A DNA stretch of 64,000 bases from Mesostigma viride (Eukaryota; Streptophyta; Mesostigmatophyceae; Mesostigmatales; Mesostigmataceae), in contig RPFO01000667.1 in NCBI GenBank assembly GCA_009746045.1, positions 7,217,046 through 7,281,045 of the forward strand, written 5' to 3'. Positions 12,795-27,208 of this stretch are shown in pieces. The notes under the pieces are model-generated. The model had not been told where the DNA came from, made no database searches, and was given only the letters and a program-made list of their open reading frames with translations. A program made the position numbers and the translations under genes. How positions within the stretch are numbered: position 1 is the first letter of the stretch; each line of letters begins with the position of its first letter.

Positions 12795-13856
12795 ATTAAG
12801 CGTGTTTGTATGCATGCGTGGTGGTGGTCCAGGGTTGCTGGTGTATGTGCTTGTGGGGGGTGAGCAAGGGTTTGTGTGCGTGTGCGTGTGTACACATGTA
12901 ACTCTCGCAACGTGTCCTGGGGTGGTTGGTTGGTAATGTGCTTGTGGGGATGATCAATGGGTGAGCGTGTATGTCATGGCGGTGATGGGGTAGCACAGTA
13001 CGATAGGGAGTAAGGGTCATCCTATCCTCTATGGTCGTGATGACGCCAGTTTGCCAGGAAAGACATATAACTCGCCAGGCAAGAAAAGTCATTCTCAGGC
13101 ATGACTACTTACACTTCAAGAAATCCAAGACTCACGCCACAGCCACAATGGGCGTCCTAGGAAGGGGACGAAATAAGGCAGGAGGTGGTCAAACCATTTA
13201 ACTTTTCTTGCTTGGCATCCTTAGCTTTTTTATGGTAGTTGTACGGCACTGTCGGCTTTATTTTGCTGATATATACGACAGCAAAATGCTGGCAATCTGC
13301 CACAAGTATCCTCAATAGGTTAAGCTGCTTCCCAATCCTTTATCCTGGTAGGACTGCTTACCTATAGCTTCAACAAACCCGCATATATTTCGCTTCATCA
13401 AGCGACAAAGACGCTTGAGGCACGTCACGATTCACGTCACGACACACGTCACGTCAGCATATCACTCACCAGCACTTGTGCGTTTCCCATTGTTTCCTCT
13501 GCGAAACGCAAGCCACGAAGCTCCGCCAGCATTCCTGGTTTCTCGAATGAGGGCGTCGGACCTACGAAAGAATGCCCTCGTTCCTTCAGGCTGGCGGCTC
13601 CAAGAAAACGAGCGACCGAGGCACTAACCTCTGAACCGCTTCTTTCCGACGCTGATAGTTCTGAAATATTCCGCTCCTCCGTGCCATTTTGATCTGCTTT
13701 GTCCCCTTCGTCATCTCTATGTTTGTGATTAGCACCGTCAAACAATTCATTGAAGTCCAGCTCCAAATCTTCATCCTCGTCGTCTTCAATGGCGGCTAGA
13801 GTCTTCGTCACAGACAGACGAGCCTCCGGCGATAGGCCGCGGCGGTGCGAGGCCAT
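8611..13856 (-). CDS. S6K: S6 kinase-like AGC serine/threonine kinase (plant-type S6K)
   Basis: Four exons on the complement: 13856-13470, 12659-11916, 10960-10668, 9583-8611. Phases match and total about 798 aa. The N-terminus resembles plant S6Ks: an acidic 'ELDFNELF' (residues 32-39, TOS-like) and 'RGHSFVGP' (93-100). Kinase domain: glycine loop GQGAFGKV (360-367), catalytic Lys382, hinge 'LYLVLDFINGGHLFFQLY', HRDLKPEN with R475 rebuilt exactly across the exon 3/4 junction, DFG 494-496, activation loop NSMAGT (509-514, Ser510), APE 519-521. The AGC tail has a DSP turn motif and hydrophobic motif FMGFSY (663-668, Ser where animal S6K1 has Thr389). A tail of about 130 residues rich in E/P/V/A follows. 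The family acts downstream of TOR and PDK1 on growth and translation. Exon 2 encodes a long low-complexity linker not usual in the family. The start is the first ATG in frame. Confidence 0.9.
9645..9688 (-). repeat. decayed copy of the kinase exon-4 acceptor and first codons (copy a)
   Basis: Inside kinase intron 3 the complement reads CACAGTCACCGGAAAACC followed by GAGAACATCCTGGATGG. This resembles the true junction (CACAG then CGACCTCAAGCCGGAGAACATCCTG at 9583). The core GAGAACATCCTG is intact but the frame is damaged. Confidence 0.6.
9991..10035 (-). repeat. decayed copy of the kinase exon-4 acceptor and first codons (copy b)
   Basis: The complement reads CAATCGCTG then CGATCTGAAACCGGAGAACG, encoding DLKPENVL in the same register as the true exon (DLKPENIL). 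The acceptor AG has become TG. It lies about 410 bp upstream of the genuine exon 4, within intron 3. Confidence 0.75.
10163..10258. repeat. three-copy direct repeat in kinase intron 3
   Basis: GCATGGCTTGGGAAAACAAG followed by CTATGAGGG recurs three times with spacings of about 30-40 bp and minor changes. Confidence 0.85.
10986..11154. repeat. (GGT)n / (ACC)n microsatellite in kinase intron 2
   Basis: About 130 bp of almost pure GGT repeat with a GTA-interrupted edge. On the sense (minus) strand it is (CCA)n and ends about 25 nt upstream of the exon-3 acceptor at 10961, that is, in or next to the branch-point and pyrimidine tract. Confidence 0.97.
11199..11243 (-). repeat. decayed copy of kinase exon-3 start inside intron 2
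   Basis: 39 bp match the start of exon 3 (10922-10960) at 36 positions. The copy encodes VYAIKVVRKDRIL versus the true VYAMKVMRKDRIL, with the catalytic lysine retained. The acceptor CAG is changed to GCT and the similarity ends after 13 codons, so it cannot serve as a complete exon. Confidence 0.85.
12739..12960 (-). repeat. imperfect tandem copies of the kinase exon-2 start in intron 1
   Basis: CAGCTCTTGCTGCGCGTCCT at 12739-12758 repeats the true exon-2 edge CAGCTCTTGCAGCGCGTCCT (12641-12660) with one change. A weaker third copy, CGCAACGTGTCCTGGGG, lies near 12906. The downstream TGTGTTTGTGGGTGATCAA-type sequence is repeated with them, so the unit is about 100-170 bp of exon edge plus intron. 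Confidence 0.7.
12760..12793. repeat. 34-nt poly-G (poly-C on the sense strand of the kinase)
   Basis: Uninterrupted G run inside kinase intron 1, directly after the duplicated exon-2 edge. It is a likely G-quadruplex or slippage site, and its assembled length may be unreliable. Confidence 0.95.
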
Positions 13857-14675
13857 GTCGAGTTCCGCAATAAATATAAACTTTACATCATAATCGTGCT
13901 TTGACGAACATTGCCAAGGCCATACGTCATCAGCTTGGGCACTTTGAGCATGGCCGCCATACCTTGTCGACGCAATAATCCGTCATAGATAGGTAGACCT
14001 AATTCTTCTTGAGTGGCAGCTTTCGTGGCCGTCGTTGCCCCCTTGGCTCGCTAATACTGCCAACGAGCGTGCTCGTGGAGAACAGTGTTTGGACGGCGTG
14101 GGACGGTGGGTCTAATTAACTTGGATAACTTTCACAATGCCACGCCATGCTCAGCGAACTACAGGATCTACAGGATGAATCGGCAACGATCGTGCCGACT
14201 GCCAGTGCTCGTTGTAGAGTGCCGACGGCTCGGATATTATCCGCATCAGTGTTTGCTGGGTCTCAGTCAGGCTGGTGCCACTTGGCTCCAAGATGCGCGC
14301 GAAACGTCGTTCCCGGTGTACTCATCCCAATGACATACAGTAGTGCCAGCAGTGCATCACAACAGGAGCGCTGACAAAATAATGCCCTGTCAACGACTCA
14401 ACGCACGCGTGCGCTACACTGCCTGCACATGATTGCGGGTAATTACGGGAATCTCGGTAAAATATTCCCTTCCCGTTGCCAATCCACCGGAAAACCGTTC
14501 ATATTCAGCTCCAATTTTCGCGATCTACAGCTCTGTGTGAACCATTTAGACATATAGCACTACCACGGCCCTCGGACCTGACGTCCACATTACCTTGGTT
14601 TGATAAGTTGTATTTAGAAGGCTAGGTCTATCTCAAGTAACATAAGCGTCTTGCTCGCAGCCTTTCGGCGCTAAA
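13857..14675. promoter_or_regulatory. divergent intergenic region between S6K-like and phage-like genes
   Basis: The kinase is transcribed leftward from 13856 and the phage-like gene rightward from about 14.7 kb, so this interval of about 0.8 kb must hold both upstream regions. I see no clear TATA box or repeated operator. The last bases before 14676 are conserved upstream of the paralog at 41.1 kb, so the duplication included upstream sequence. Confidence 0.5.
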
Positions 14676-14753
14676 ATGGGAAACCCTGTATTCAATGCGA
14701 TAGATCACAGCGTCCGCCGAGTATGGAGCACTCTTTGCTCAATGACTCACCGA

Positions 14754-20130
<5,377 letters not shown>

Positions 20131-20684
20131 AGCTGGTTGATGGCTTGCGGTTTGTTTTGTCACGGGAACTGGAACACCTGCTATTTGTGCAAGTTGTTTT
20201 GTCTAATGTGGACGATGTTTGCAAGCCGCTATAACAGAAAATCTAATGTGGACAACATTGTCTGCACTACCCAGAGTTGTGTTCACCCGGCTGTCACCGA
20301 GGACATCATACTGGGCAGTCTTGCAGCACCGATGCATGGTGTTGCATGGTTGTGGCCGGTGCAAGCTTGCCATGTGAGAGTGGCACATGCGTGTACATAT
20401 ATATTCATGAGACAACCAACAAACTACGTGTGTGCTGTAGCTAATGAATAGATATGTGTATTTAGATCTCGAGTCATTGACGTCTTTAATTTATTATATT
20501 ATAATGAACCAGTTGTATTCAGTGTAAATACGTACATGTCAAGTGTATGTCTTAGAATTCAGAGGCCCTTAGACTGGGATTCTACACTGCCCTAGATCAG
20601 GATTGAGATCCAACTTAGATCAGAATTCTGTGGATGAATCTAACACAAATTAACGACTTTGCCGTGAGTTGTCCGGTGCGGCGT
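20131..20684. other. 3' flank of copy A, no gene
   Basis: The first 130 bp match the 3' flank of copy B patchily. The rest shows no coding signal. Confidence 0.5.
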
Positions 20685-20738
20685 ATTAATTAATTAATTA
20701 ATTAATTAATTAATTAATTAATTAATTAATTAATTAAA
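20685..20738. repeat. (TTAA)n tract at left end of the 1.8-kb element
   Basis: About 54 bp of TTAA repeat abutting the left inverted repeat. A shorter TTAATTAATTAATT tract abuts the right one at 22562-22579. Both suggest insertion at, or expansion of, a TTAA target. Confidence 0.95.
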
Positions 20739-22561
20739 CTCGTGCTCCCGTTGGGGAGTCACGGAGCACCGAAGTGCTTTTAATCCCTGTGTGTGCACTA
20801 CAGGAGAAAGGGCAGAGACCCCCAGTCTCCTTCATGCCAGAGGCATGCCACAGCTGCATTCGGGCGCGCTAGCTAAGCGGACACGCTAACGATCCGGCAG
20901 TCTGTGGGTGCAATAAGACCCATGTGAGCATATCATAGCAAGGAGCGTGGGCAAGTAATCTGAACATAGCCAGGGCGTAGCATGGCTGTACTAGGACTAG
21001 GCTAAGGCTATGGCTGGTTGTGTACCGTGCGTTGGCGGCACGTGACTAGGTGTGTTGGCACAGCTAGGCAAACATTCTAGGCATGGCTGCCTTAGCGGCA
21101 GTGACGCCAATGGTTACATGCAAGCTAGGGCTATTGCTATTCTAGCCCGCTGGGGGCGTCCACATCTAGTGGTTGATCATCAGGTCCCCGCCCCTCCAGT
21201 ACACCTTGGGCTTCTGGGGGTCCTGCTTATGGCGGAGGTACTCCGGCCACAGGTCGCGTCGCTGCTGTTGCTGAGCGGGGGTGAGGCCCGTTATCCAGCG
21301 TCCAGGTGAGGTCGTGCAACCGCTTGCGACGAGAGAGGAACCGCTGCTTATCCTCAGGGGAGAGGAAGGTGAGCAGGACTGGTGGGGGAGCCGCCTTGTC
21401 CCGTGAGTGGGGAAGGCGGTGGCACCCACGCAGTTCTACCTCACCTACCAGGTCCATGAGGGTAAGAAGCTGGTTCTTGAGCTCGCCAGCAAGGGAGGTT
21501 GACGTCTCACCTGGCTTCTGGGGGAAGCGACGTAGCACCACTCCGGGCACTCGCGGGAGCGCGATCGGTGACCTCCCGTTGCTGGGCCTGGCGGTGGTCC
21601 TCCAGCTCCTGGAGCTTCGTGGCGATGGCGTCGGTGGTGGAGGCGGTCGCTGACCACAGCAGGTCCGCGTACGGAGAGCGGCGGGAGGTCACCAGCATCC
21701 TGCCGGGGTGGCTGGGAGGCAATGGTGGCCGTCTGCTCCGCTAGCTTTGGGACCTGTGTGGCCAGGGCCTCGGTGTGGGCGGTGATGGCCTCAAGCTTCT
21801 TCATGAGCACGCCGGCCGCACTTGCCCTCCACCTGGTTAAGGCGAGAGACAAGTGCAGCATGCGTTTCCGAAGCCTGCGCCGCGGTGTGTAGCGCCGTGA
21901 ACTGTGGTTGTAGCTTGTGGACGACCTTGGTTTCCACGTTGGAGACCCGGGCTTCGACCGTGTTGAGCGTGGTGTTCAGCTAGGTCATCTTCTCGGCCAG
22001 CGGCCAGGTCACGTGCTCCTCCAGCACTGCGCGGATGTCATCCTTGCAGAGCCCTGGAGGAAGCCGATGGGGCTGCCGGCTGTGCGGGGGCTGGGGCGTT
22101 GAGTGCGTTGAGTGCTTTGCTGATTTCGCCGAAGCTGCGCTGGTAGTAGCTGCAGGTCAAGATAACCAGGCGTTGGCGGGATTCTTCAAAGGTGTAGAGC
22201 CAGGACGTGTTGCGGTAGTCGATAGCCTTCCCCCCTCTCCTTACCTAGTCACGTGCACCGCAAACGCACGGTACACAACCAGCCATAGCCCGATAGCTTA
22301 GTCCTTGTACAGCCATGCTACGTCCTGGCTTCGATCAGATTAGTTGCCCACGCTCCTTGTTATGATATGCTCACACGGGTCTTATTGCACCCACAGTATG
22401 CCGGATCGTTAGCGTGTCCGTTTAGCTAGCGCGCCCGAATGCAGCTGTGGCATGCCTTTGGCATGAAGGAGACTGGGGGTCTCTGCCCTTTCTCCTGTTG
22501 TGCACACACAGGGATTAAAAGCACTTCGGTGCTCCGTGACTCCCCAACGGGAGCACGTGTT
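20738..22561. mobile_element. 1.8-kb transposon with inverted repeats of about 315 bp
   Basis: The left arm (20738-21051) and right arm (22243-22561) are inverted copies over their full length. They share CGTGCTCCCGTTGGGGAGTC at the outer ends and CACGTGACTAGGT at the inner ends, with scattered differences and small indels. Both outer ends meet TTAA repeats. The interior of about 1.2 kb holds minus-strand remnants of a coiled-coil and L1-ORF1-like protein. No transposase is visible, so it was probably mobilised in trans. A pair of inverted retroposed copies is an alternative. Confidence 0.85.
21166..22200 (-). pseudogene. decayed coiled-coil plus L1-ORF1p-like reading frame
   Basis: On the complement, coding similarity hops between frames. 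First come coiled-coil segments ('TLNTVEARVSNVETKV' near 21.95 kb, 'MKKLEAITAHTEALATQVPK' near 21.8 kb, 'TKLQELEDHRQAQQREV' near 21.6 kb). A C-terminal block follows, 'PPPVLLTFLSPEDKQRFL' then 'GLTPAQQQQRRDLWPEYL' and 'VYWRGGDLMI'. That last block resembles the RRM and C-terminal domain of LINE-1 ORF1-type nucleic-acid chaperones in order and wording. At least three frameshifts separate the pieces, so it is not functional as assembled. Confidence 0.5.
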
Positions 22562-22573
22562 TTAATTAATTAA

Positions 22574-22887
22574 TTAATTCCCCCCTCTCGCGACCACAAA
22601 GAGCTTCCGCTCCTGTGTGAGGAACTGGAGAACTTCGACGACTTCCTGCGGCGACAGCGCTTCTGCCACTCGAGGAGGGAGAACCGTTGGTCGCCGGGCA
22701 AGAATAGGCTCCATTTGTGGCGATCGTGGCATGGTTTCTTCTTGGGCTCAGGCGAGGCGCTTGGCGATGGGTCTGCTGGCGGTGGGTTGGCGAGCCCAGG
22801 CGGCTGGGCAAGAACGATGGCGAGAGGGTTGGGCTGGGAGCCGGTAAGCTCCTTTTCTAAACCCCGTTTTGCTTTAGGGGTCGTCAT
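22574..22887 (-). pseudogene. short proline-rich reading frame ending at the transposon's TTAA tract
   Basis: From an ATG at 22887 the complement reads 'MTTPKAKRGLEKELTGSQ' and a P/S-rich stretch. After a likely 1-nt shift near 22735 it continues as 'PPRVAEALSPQEVVEVLQFL' and stops in TTAATTAA at the element edge. This looks like the 5' part of a gene cut off by the insertion. The family is unknown. Confidence 0.3.
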
Positions 22888-23518
22888 AGCTGCTTGTCAC
22901 GTGATAACTTCGGCAATACTGCGTTTCAGCCGTAACCGATTATACTGGCGGGTGCGTCTCATAAAAGCGCATCGAATGCAAGTGGTCTGACCGCATTTGG
23001 GGCTCAGATGCAAAAGATCTGCATGAACTCCGCCGTCAGCCATACCGCCGTCAGCCATTTTCGTCGCGAGGACAATGCTCGTCATATGTTGCGTAATAGC
23101 TTCGGAAAATTATATCAGCGTGTGCGTCTTAGAAAGACGAAGCGATTGTGATATTCACAGCCGAATTTGGTGCCCAAACGTGATGAAACGGTGCGGCGTA
23201 TATAGTAGAAATTTTCGCTACCCAGTCTGTCCAGTCAGTCAGGCCTGTGCGCTACAAGGTCCGGAATGATTCGAGGAGCGCTGGGGGGGCCAAAGAACGT
23301 TAGGGGAAAAAGGACTTTGAATGGGGCTCCGGCCCACCCGAAATGGGAATCGACTGCGGGTGCCCGATTCCCATTGAAACCGCCCAAGTTTTTTCCCTCC
23401 CTTGGTTCTGACTTCCCCTTGGGTTGGAACGCTTAGCGGGAGCCAAGCACCGTAGGCAAGGCCTTGCCTGTAGAACCGTTTTTGAGTTGCGCGAATACCA
23501 CCGGGTGCATAGATCAAT
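22888..23518. other. no gene seen; diverged internal duplication
   Basis: 22905-23000 and 23098-23185 share an ordered set of words (CTTCGG, GTGCGTCT, AAGCGAT/AAGCGCAT, TTTGGTGCCCA/TTTGGGGCTCA), suggesting an old tandem duplication upstream of the truncated reading frame. Coding signal is absent. Confidence 0.4.
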
Positions 23519-23558
23519 GAGACAACCAGCGCAGGCAAGAAATTTGGAGAATCCGGAC
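23519..23558. repeat. left remnant of dispersed repeat split by the retrotransposon
   Basis: GAGACAACCAGCGCAGGCAA and the next 20 bp match 47996-48035. The other half resumes after the 3' LTR at 33018. Confidence 0.85.
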
Positions 23559-24336
23559 TGTAACAAGCAAAAATGACTTTGTTGTTACATCCTTTGTTTT
23601 GTGAATGTTTGGCTTTTATTCGAGGACTTTTGGATCAGTATTGAGAAAGTTATGAGGTTTCTAAGACGACGGTACTTGGAGCTGATACTTTGTCAGCCAA
23701 CTGATAGGAACCCTCATTGGTCGTGGCCTGATCCACGTAGGGTTGTAGTTTGTTGGCTGATACTACTGATAGGAGCCCTCATTGGTCGTGGCCTGATCCA
23801 CGTGGGGTTGTAGTTTGTTAGTTGGTACTATTGAGTCTTAAATGCTCCTTTGGGACTTCAGTGCTCACGACAGATTTAGGATCTCATGGAAAGATTCTGC
23901 CAGGCTGTGTGTGGTGTTGTTCTGTTTTGTGTGACTAGGATGGATACGAAGATCTTGTATAGGATTCCATGGTTCTGATTGGTTCTCTTCAGGCTAAGGT
24001 TGGAGCAAGCTCGACAAGCACGTCGATATCAAGGACGTGGGGTCGCCATTGTTGCTACGTTGGTTTTGATTCACCATGGTATAATAAAGCTTGGCTTTGT
24101 TGTCCAATCCATAAGAGCCCCTTGGCTATAGACGTCCTTCAGTTCCACAGAGGTCGTCTATACACGAGCTTGTCTTTGTGTCTACAAGGGGTGTGATTCC
24201 CTAAATCACGTGCTGTGGAATTTCCATCTCAACGTTGCTCGGATACTTGAAGTTCTGCAACTCAGAAAGCAACCCAGGTAAAAGATCTTTCATATTGGAC
24301 TGTGGATGATGATGATGATCATTTTTAGTCGTTACA
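23559..24336 (+). repeat. 5' LTR
   Basis: 778 bp, TGTAACAAGC...AGTCGTTACA. It contains a near-duplicate of about 60 bp (GGTCGTGGCCTGATCCACGT at about 23720 and 23784). It differs from the 3' LTR by one transition and two 1-nt A-run indels. Confidence 0.97.
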
Positions 24337-24337
24337 T

Positions 24338-24350
24338 TGGTATCGGAGGA
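24338..24350 (+). other. primer-binding site, initiator tRNA-Met type
   Basis: TGGTATCGGAGGA starts 1 nt after the LTR end and matches the common plant retroelement site TGGTATCAGAGC with one main change. Confidence 0.85.
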
Positions 24351-24564
24351 TCTCTACTTTGGTGTTTCTCTTGAAGTCGCAACCTTCCGGGTAGTACAAC
24401 GTTGATCAGATGTCTGTCATCCGAGAAGATTCATAGAGTTGCGGAAAACTTACGGTGTTACAGACTGAGACACATCCTGATGTGACTGTCTTGCTCTGTA
24501 ACACTAGAAGTCAGCCGTAACCGTTGTCTCTACTAGGCAGACGATCGCGACTCCATGTGGAAGT

Positions 24565-26292
24565 ATGAGTAGTTCGAAGACACAATCACCTTTACCCCCT
24601 ACTAATCAAGGTTTGGAGATCCGTCATCATCTCTGGAACCCATTGCTAGGGAAGGTGCTGAGACAACTGCTCGTACTCCACGGCGTCAACTTGATTTCAA
24701 CCGTACTTCTATGTCTGAAGTGAGGCGGCCCTCGTTGTCCATAGGGCCCAAGTTTTCCGTCATTGCATCTGGTCTCCAACCAGGCGAACCATCGCTGACA
24801 GGCGTGGGTCGAGGAGCGTCACTGTCGCCCAGGATTCCAAGCGCGCGAACGAGTCCTGTGCGAGTGCATCATCTTCATTTCTTTTCCCGCTAAATACCAC
24901 GCCTGGAAGAGACGGGACCAGACTTGCAGCGGATCGCCTCTCAGCAGCTAAAATCAGATTATACACGATGAACAACACGCAGCGATGTATAGAAAGATGG
25001 TGGAGGAGGTGGAACAGGATGTGGGAAGACTTCGTCAGAGAATTGAGGAGGAGGAGGCGGCCATGCGTGACATGGTTGCTGGATTGGGGAGAGAGGCTCC
25101 TCGGTTGGGTGACGGAAGGGTTTTACCTATAGTACCGCAGTTACTACGAGGAATGAGACGCAGGATAGCGATAGGCAGGATCCAGCGCAGACGACCTCGG
25201 TCACCTTCACCACCCCCGCCAGCGACGTCCCCGTGACCGTCACTATACCACCGCATCAAGGTTCCGCCCCGCCATTTCCAAAAATCGAATCCGTAGACAA
25301 GCTGTCGCTCACCAATCTAACCCACCGCAGTTTCGATCATTTCTCTACTCGATTCCAGGATGTGTTCGCTATCCACTTTGCTAACTACGGCAAACGAGCG
25401 GAAGAACGACTTTCCCTGGACATCCAGAAGAAGATGGTTCGACAGCGAATGAGCGACAGTGCAGCCGACAGGTTTGATGAGTTTTTACGATCCTCAGCAG
25501 GTAATACTTGCAAGGATTTGCCATCTCTCATGCTTTCATTTCGACGTTTTCTCCTTCCCCAGGACCAGCTCCGTCTGGACCGGGACGCGTTGGCCAACTG
25601 TACTCAGTCCGGCCTGACACTACCACAATACGTAGAGACGTTTACCAACCTGAGGGCCAAAATCCCCCAGTGCTCTGATTCTGAAGCTCTTCACAGGTTT
25701 CTGCATGGGCTTCCCCTCAAGTCAGGGTGGATATTGACAAGCATTTCTCCCCTTTCGACTATGTCGAGTGGAAGTGGGATACTGTGCTGTCTTATGCCCT
25801 CACGCTGTGCCGTGTCCCTGACTTTTCCCTCAAGTGGGAGCCTGCTGCAGGCAACCAGGCGCCTGCTGTTAAGAAGCCCCTGAACCAGCTGAACGCTGTG
25901 ATGGAGGAGCTCAGTGCCATGGAGCAGTCCAAAGGAGCCTGTTTCACGTGTGGCCAGCTGGGACACTTTGCACGGGATTGCCCCAAGCGAGACCAGTTCC
26001 CAGCGACACCAAGGGTCCTCAGGGGGTTCTTCCATTCACCAGACCATCCACCTTCCCTCCTGGGGTGAGCCAGAGCGACCACAGGGCACAGCCTGGGTTT
26101 AGACCCAACTTCCAGGCTTCGGGCAAGGGACCTTCCAGCCCAAGGGATTCACAGGCAAGACAGGCGTCGGATGGTCAACGCCCTGTGGCACCTCCTAGCA
26201 GAGGAGGAGGAGGGAGAAGGGGAGGCAGACGGCATAGAGGATCAGCAGGTGCAGCCTTCAGTGGGGAGCTCGTCTTCAGATCATCCTCCTGA
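24565..26292 (+). pseudogene. gag region of the retrotransposon, frame-broken
   Basis: From ATG 24565 an S/P/R-rich leader passes through several frames. 24985-25236 encodes a short coiled coil ('KMVEEVEQDVGRLRQRIEEE'). 25233-25730 encodes a capsid-like segment ('FDHFSTRFQDVFAIHFANYG'). After a 1-nt shift near 25720 the product continues ('DIDKHFSPFDYVEWKWDTVL') to a CCHC zinc knuckle, CFTCGQLGHFARDC (about 25939-25980), and an R/G-rich basic tail. Gag packages element RNA. As assembled, no single frame spans it. Confidence 0.8.
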
Positions 26293-26307
26293 GCTGCCAA
26301 AAAACTA

Positions 26308-26830
26308 GTGGAGCCCCCAGGACTACGTCCAGCGGTGGAGTTAACTGGTTTGCCTGCTGTGCATGTCCGTCCTGTGAACAACTTGTCTGCCTCTGATTCC
26401 ACCACCCCATTGGGCCCTCCTATTCCCAGTCAACTCTTGAAGTTCCAGGCTAGGCTGTTGAACGTGCCAGTCCCTTTGGCTCAGCCTTTATGTCTCTTCA
26501 TGATTGACTCAGGTGCAGGAAGTAACTACATTTCCACTTCCTTGGTGCAGGAGCTGCATCTACCAGTGCTCCCCCACCCTGTGCCTGTTAAGGTCCAATA
26601 TTCTGATGGTAGGCAGAGTAACTCACCTGGCTACGTGCAACTGCTTTTTCAAGTGTGCTCACGTCAAACCTTGTCTGTCACAGCAGATGTCATTCCACTC
26701 ACTGCTGCTGATGTGATTTGGGGATGCCATGGTTGGAGTCTGCTAATCCTGCCATCTTGTGGTCTGAGAAGGTGGTGCAGTTTCAGGATGGGTCAGTGTG
26801 GGACGCCACCACAGTGATTAAGGGGGGAGA
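26308..26830 (+). CDS. retropepsin-like aspartic protease domain
   Basis: The active-site motif 'LFMIDSGAGSNYIS' (DSGA) lies near 26500, preceded by a P-rich linker. The flap and C-terminal 'GMPWL' follow, but the last part lies in another frame after a shift in a TTGGGG tract near 26717. It would process the element polyprotein. Confidence 0.85.
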
Positions 26831-27208
26831 AAGACCAGTCACAGAGTGCTGTTCTACTAATGAGGCTGTCAATGATGGGAGAGGGGTTGCAGGTGCCAAG
26901 GAGGACGTCAAGGTGCCTTCACTGGAAGAGAAACGTGCTGCCTTACTTAAGCACGTATGGTCTGCCAATCACACCTTGTCTTACCTGGCTACTTACCCAG
27001 TGGAACACGTCTTTCTCTTACAGTTGGTTCCTAACTCACCCTCTGATGAGACTCATGGCCACACGGTGAATGCTGTGAACCCAGTACCAGCTGTCACAGA
27101 GGAGGAGCAGAAGCTGCATGATGCCCTTTTGGACAGGTTTGCTGCCATTTTTGAGGACAAAATGCCACAGTACCCCCTGAAGGGCCAATCACTCATGTCA
27201 TCAAGCTT

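Noticed and set aside
20870..20940. tRNA-like words in the inverted repeats (AGCTAAGCGG, GGGTGCAATAAGACCC)
   Set aside because: Weak A- and B-box resemblance, but no full cloverleaf and wrong placement for a tRNA-headed SINE; a tRNAscan run would decide.
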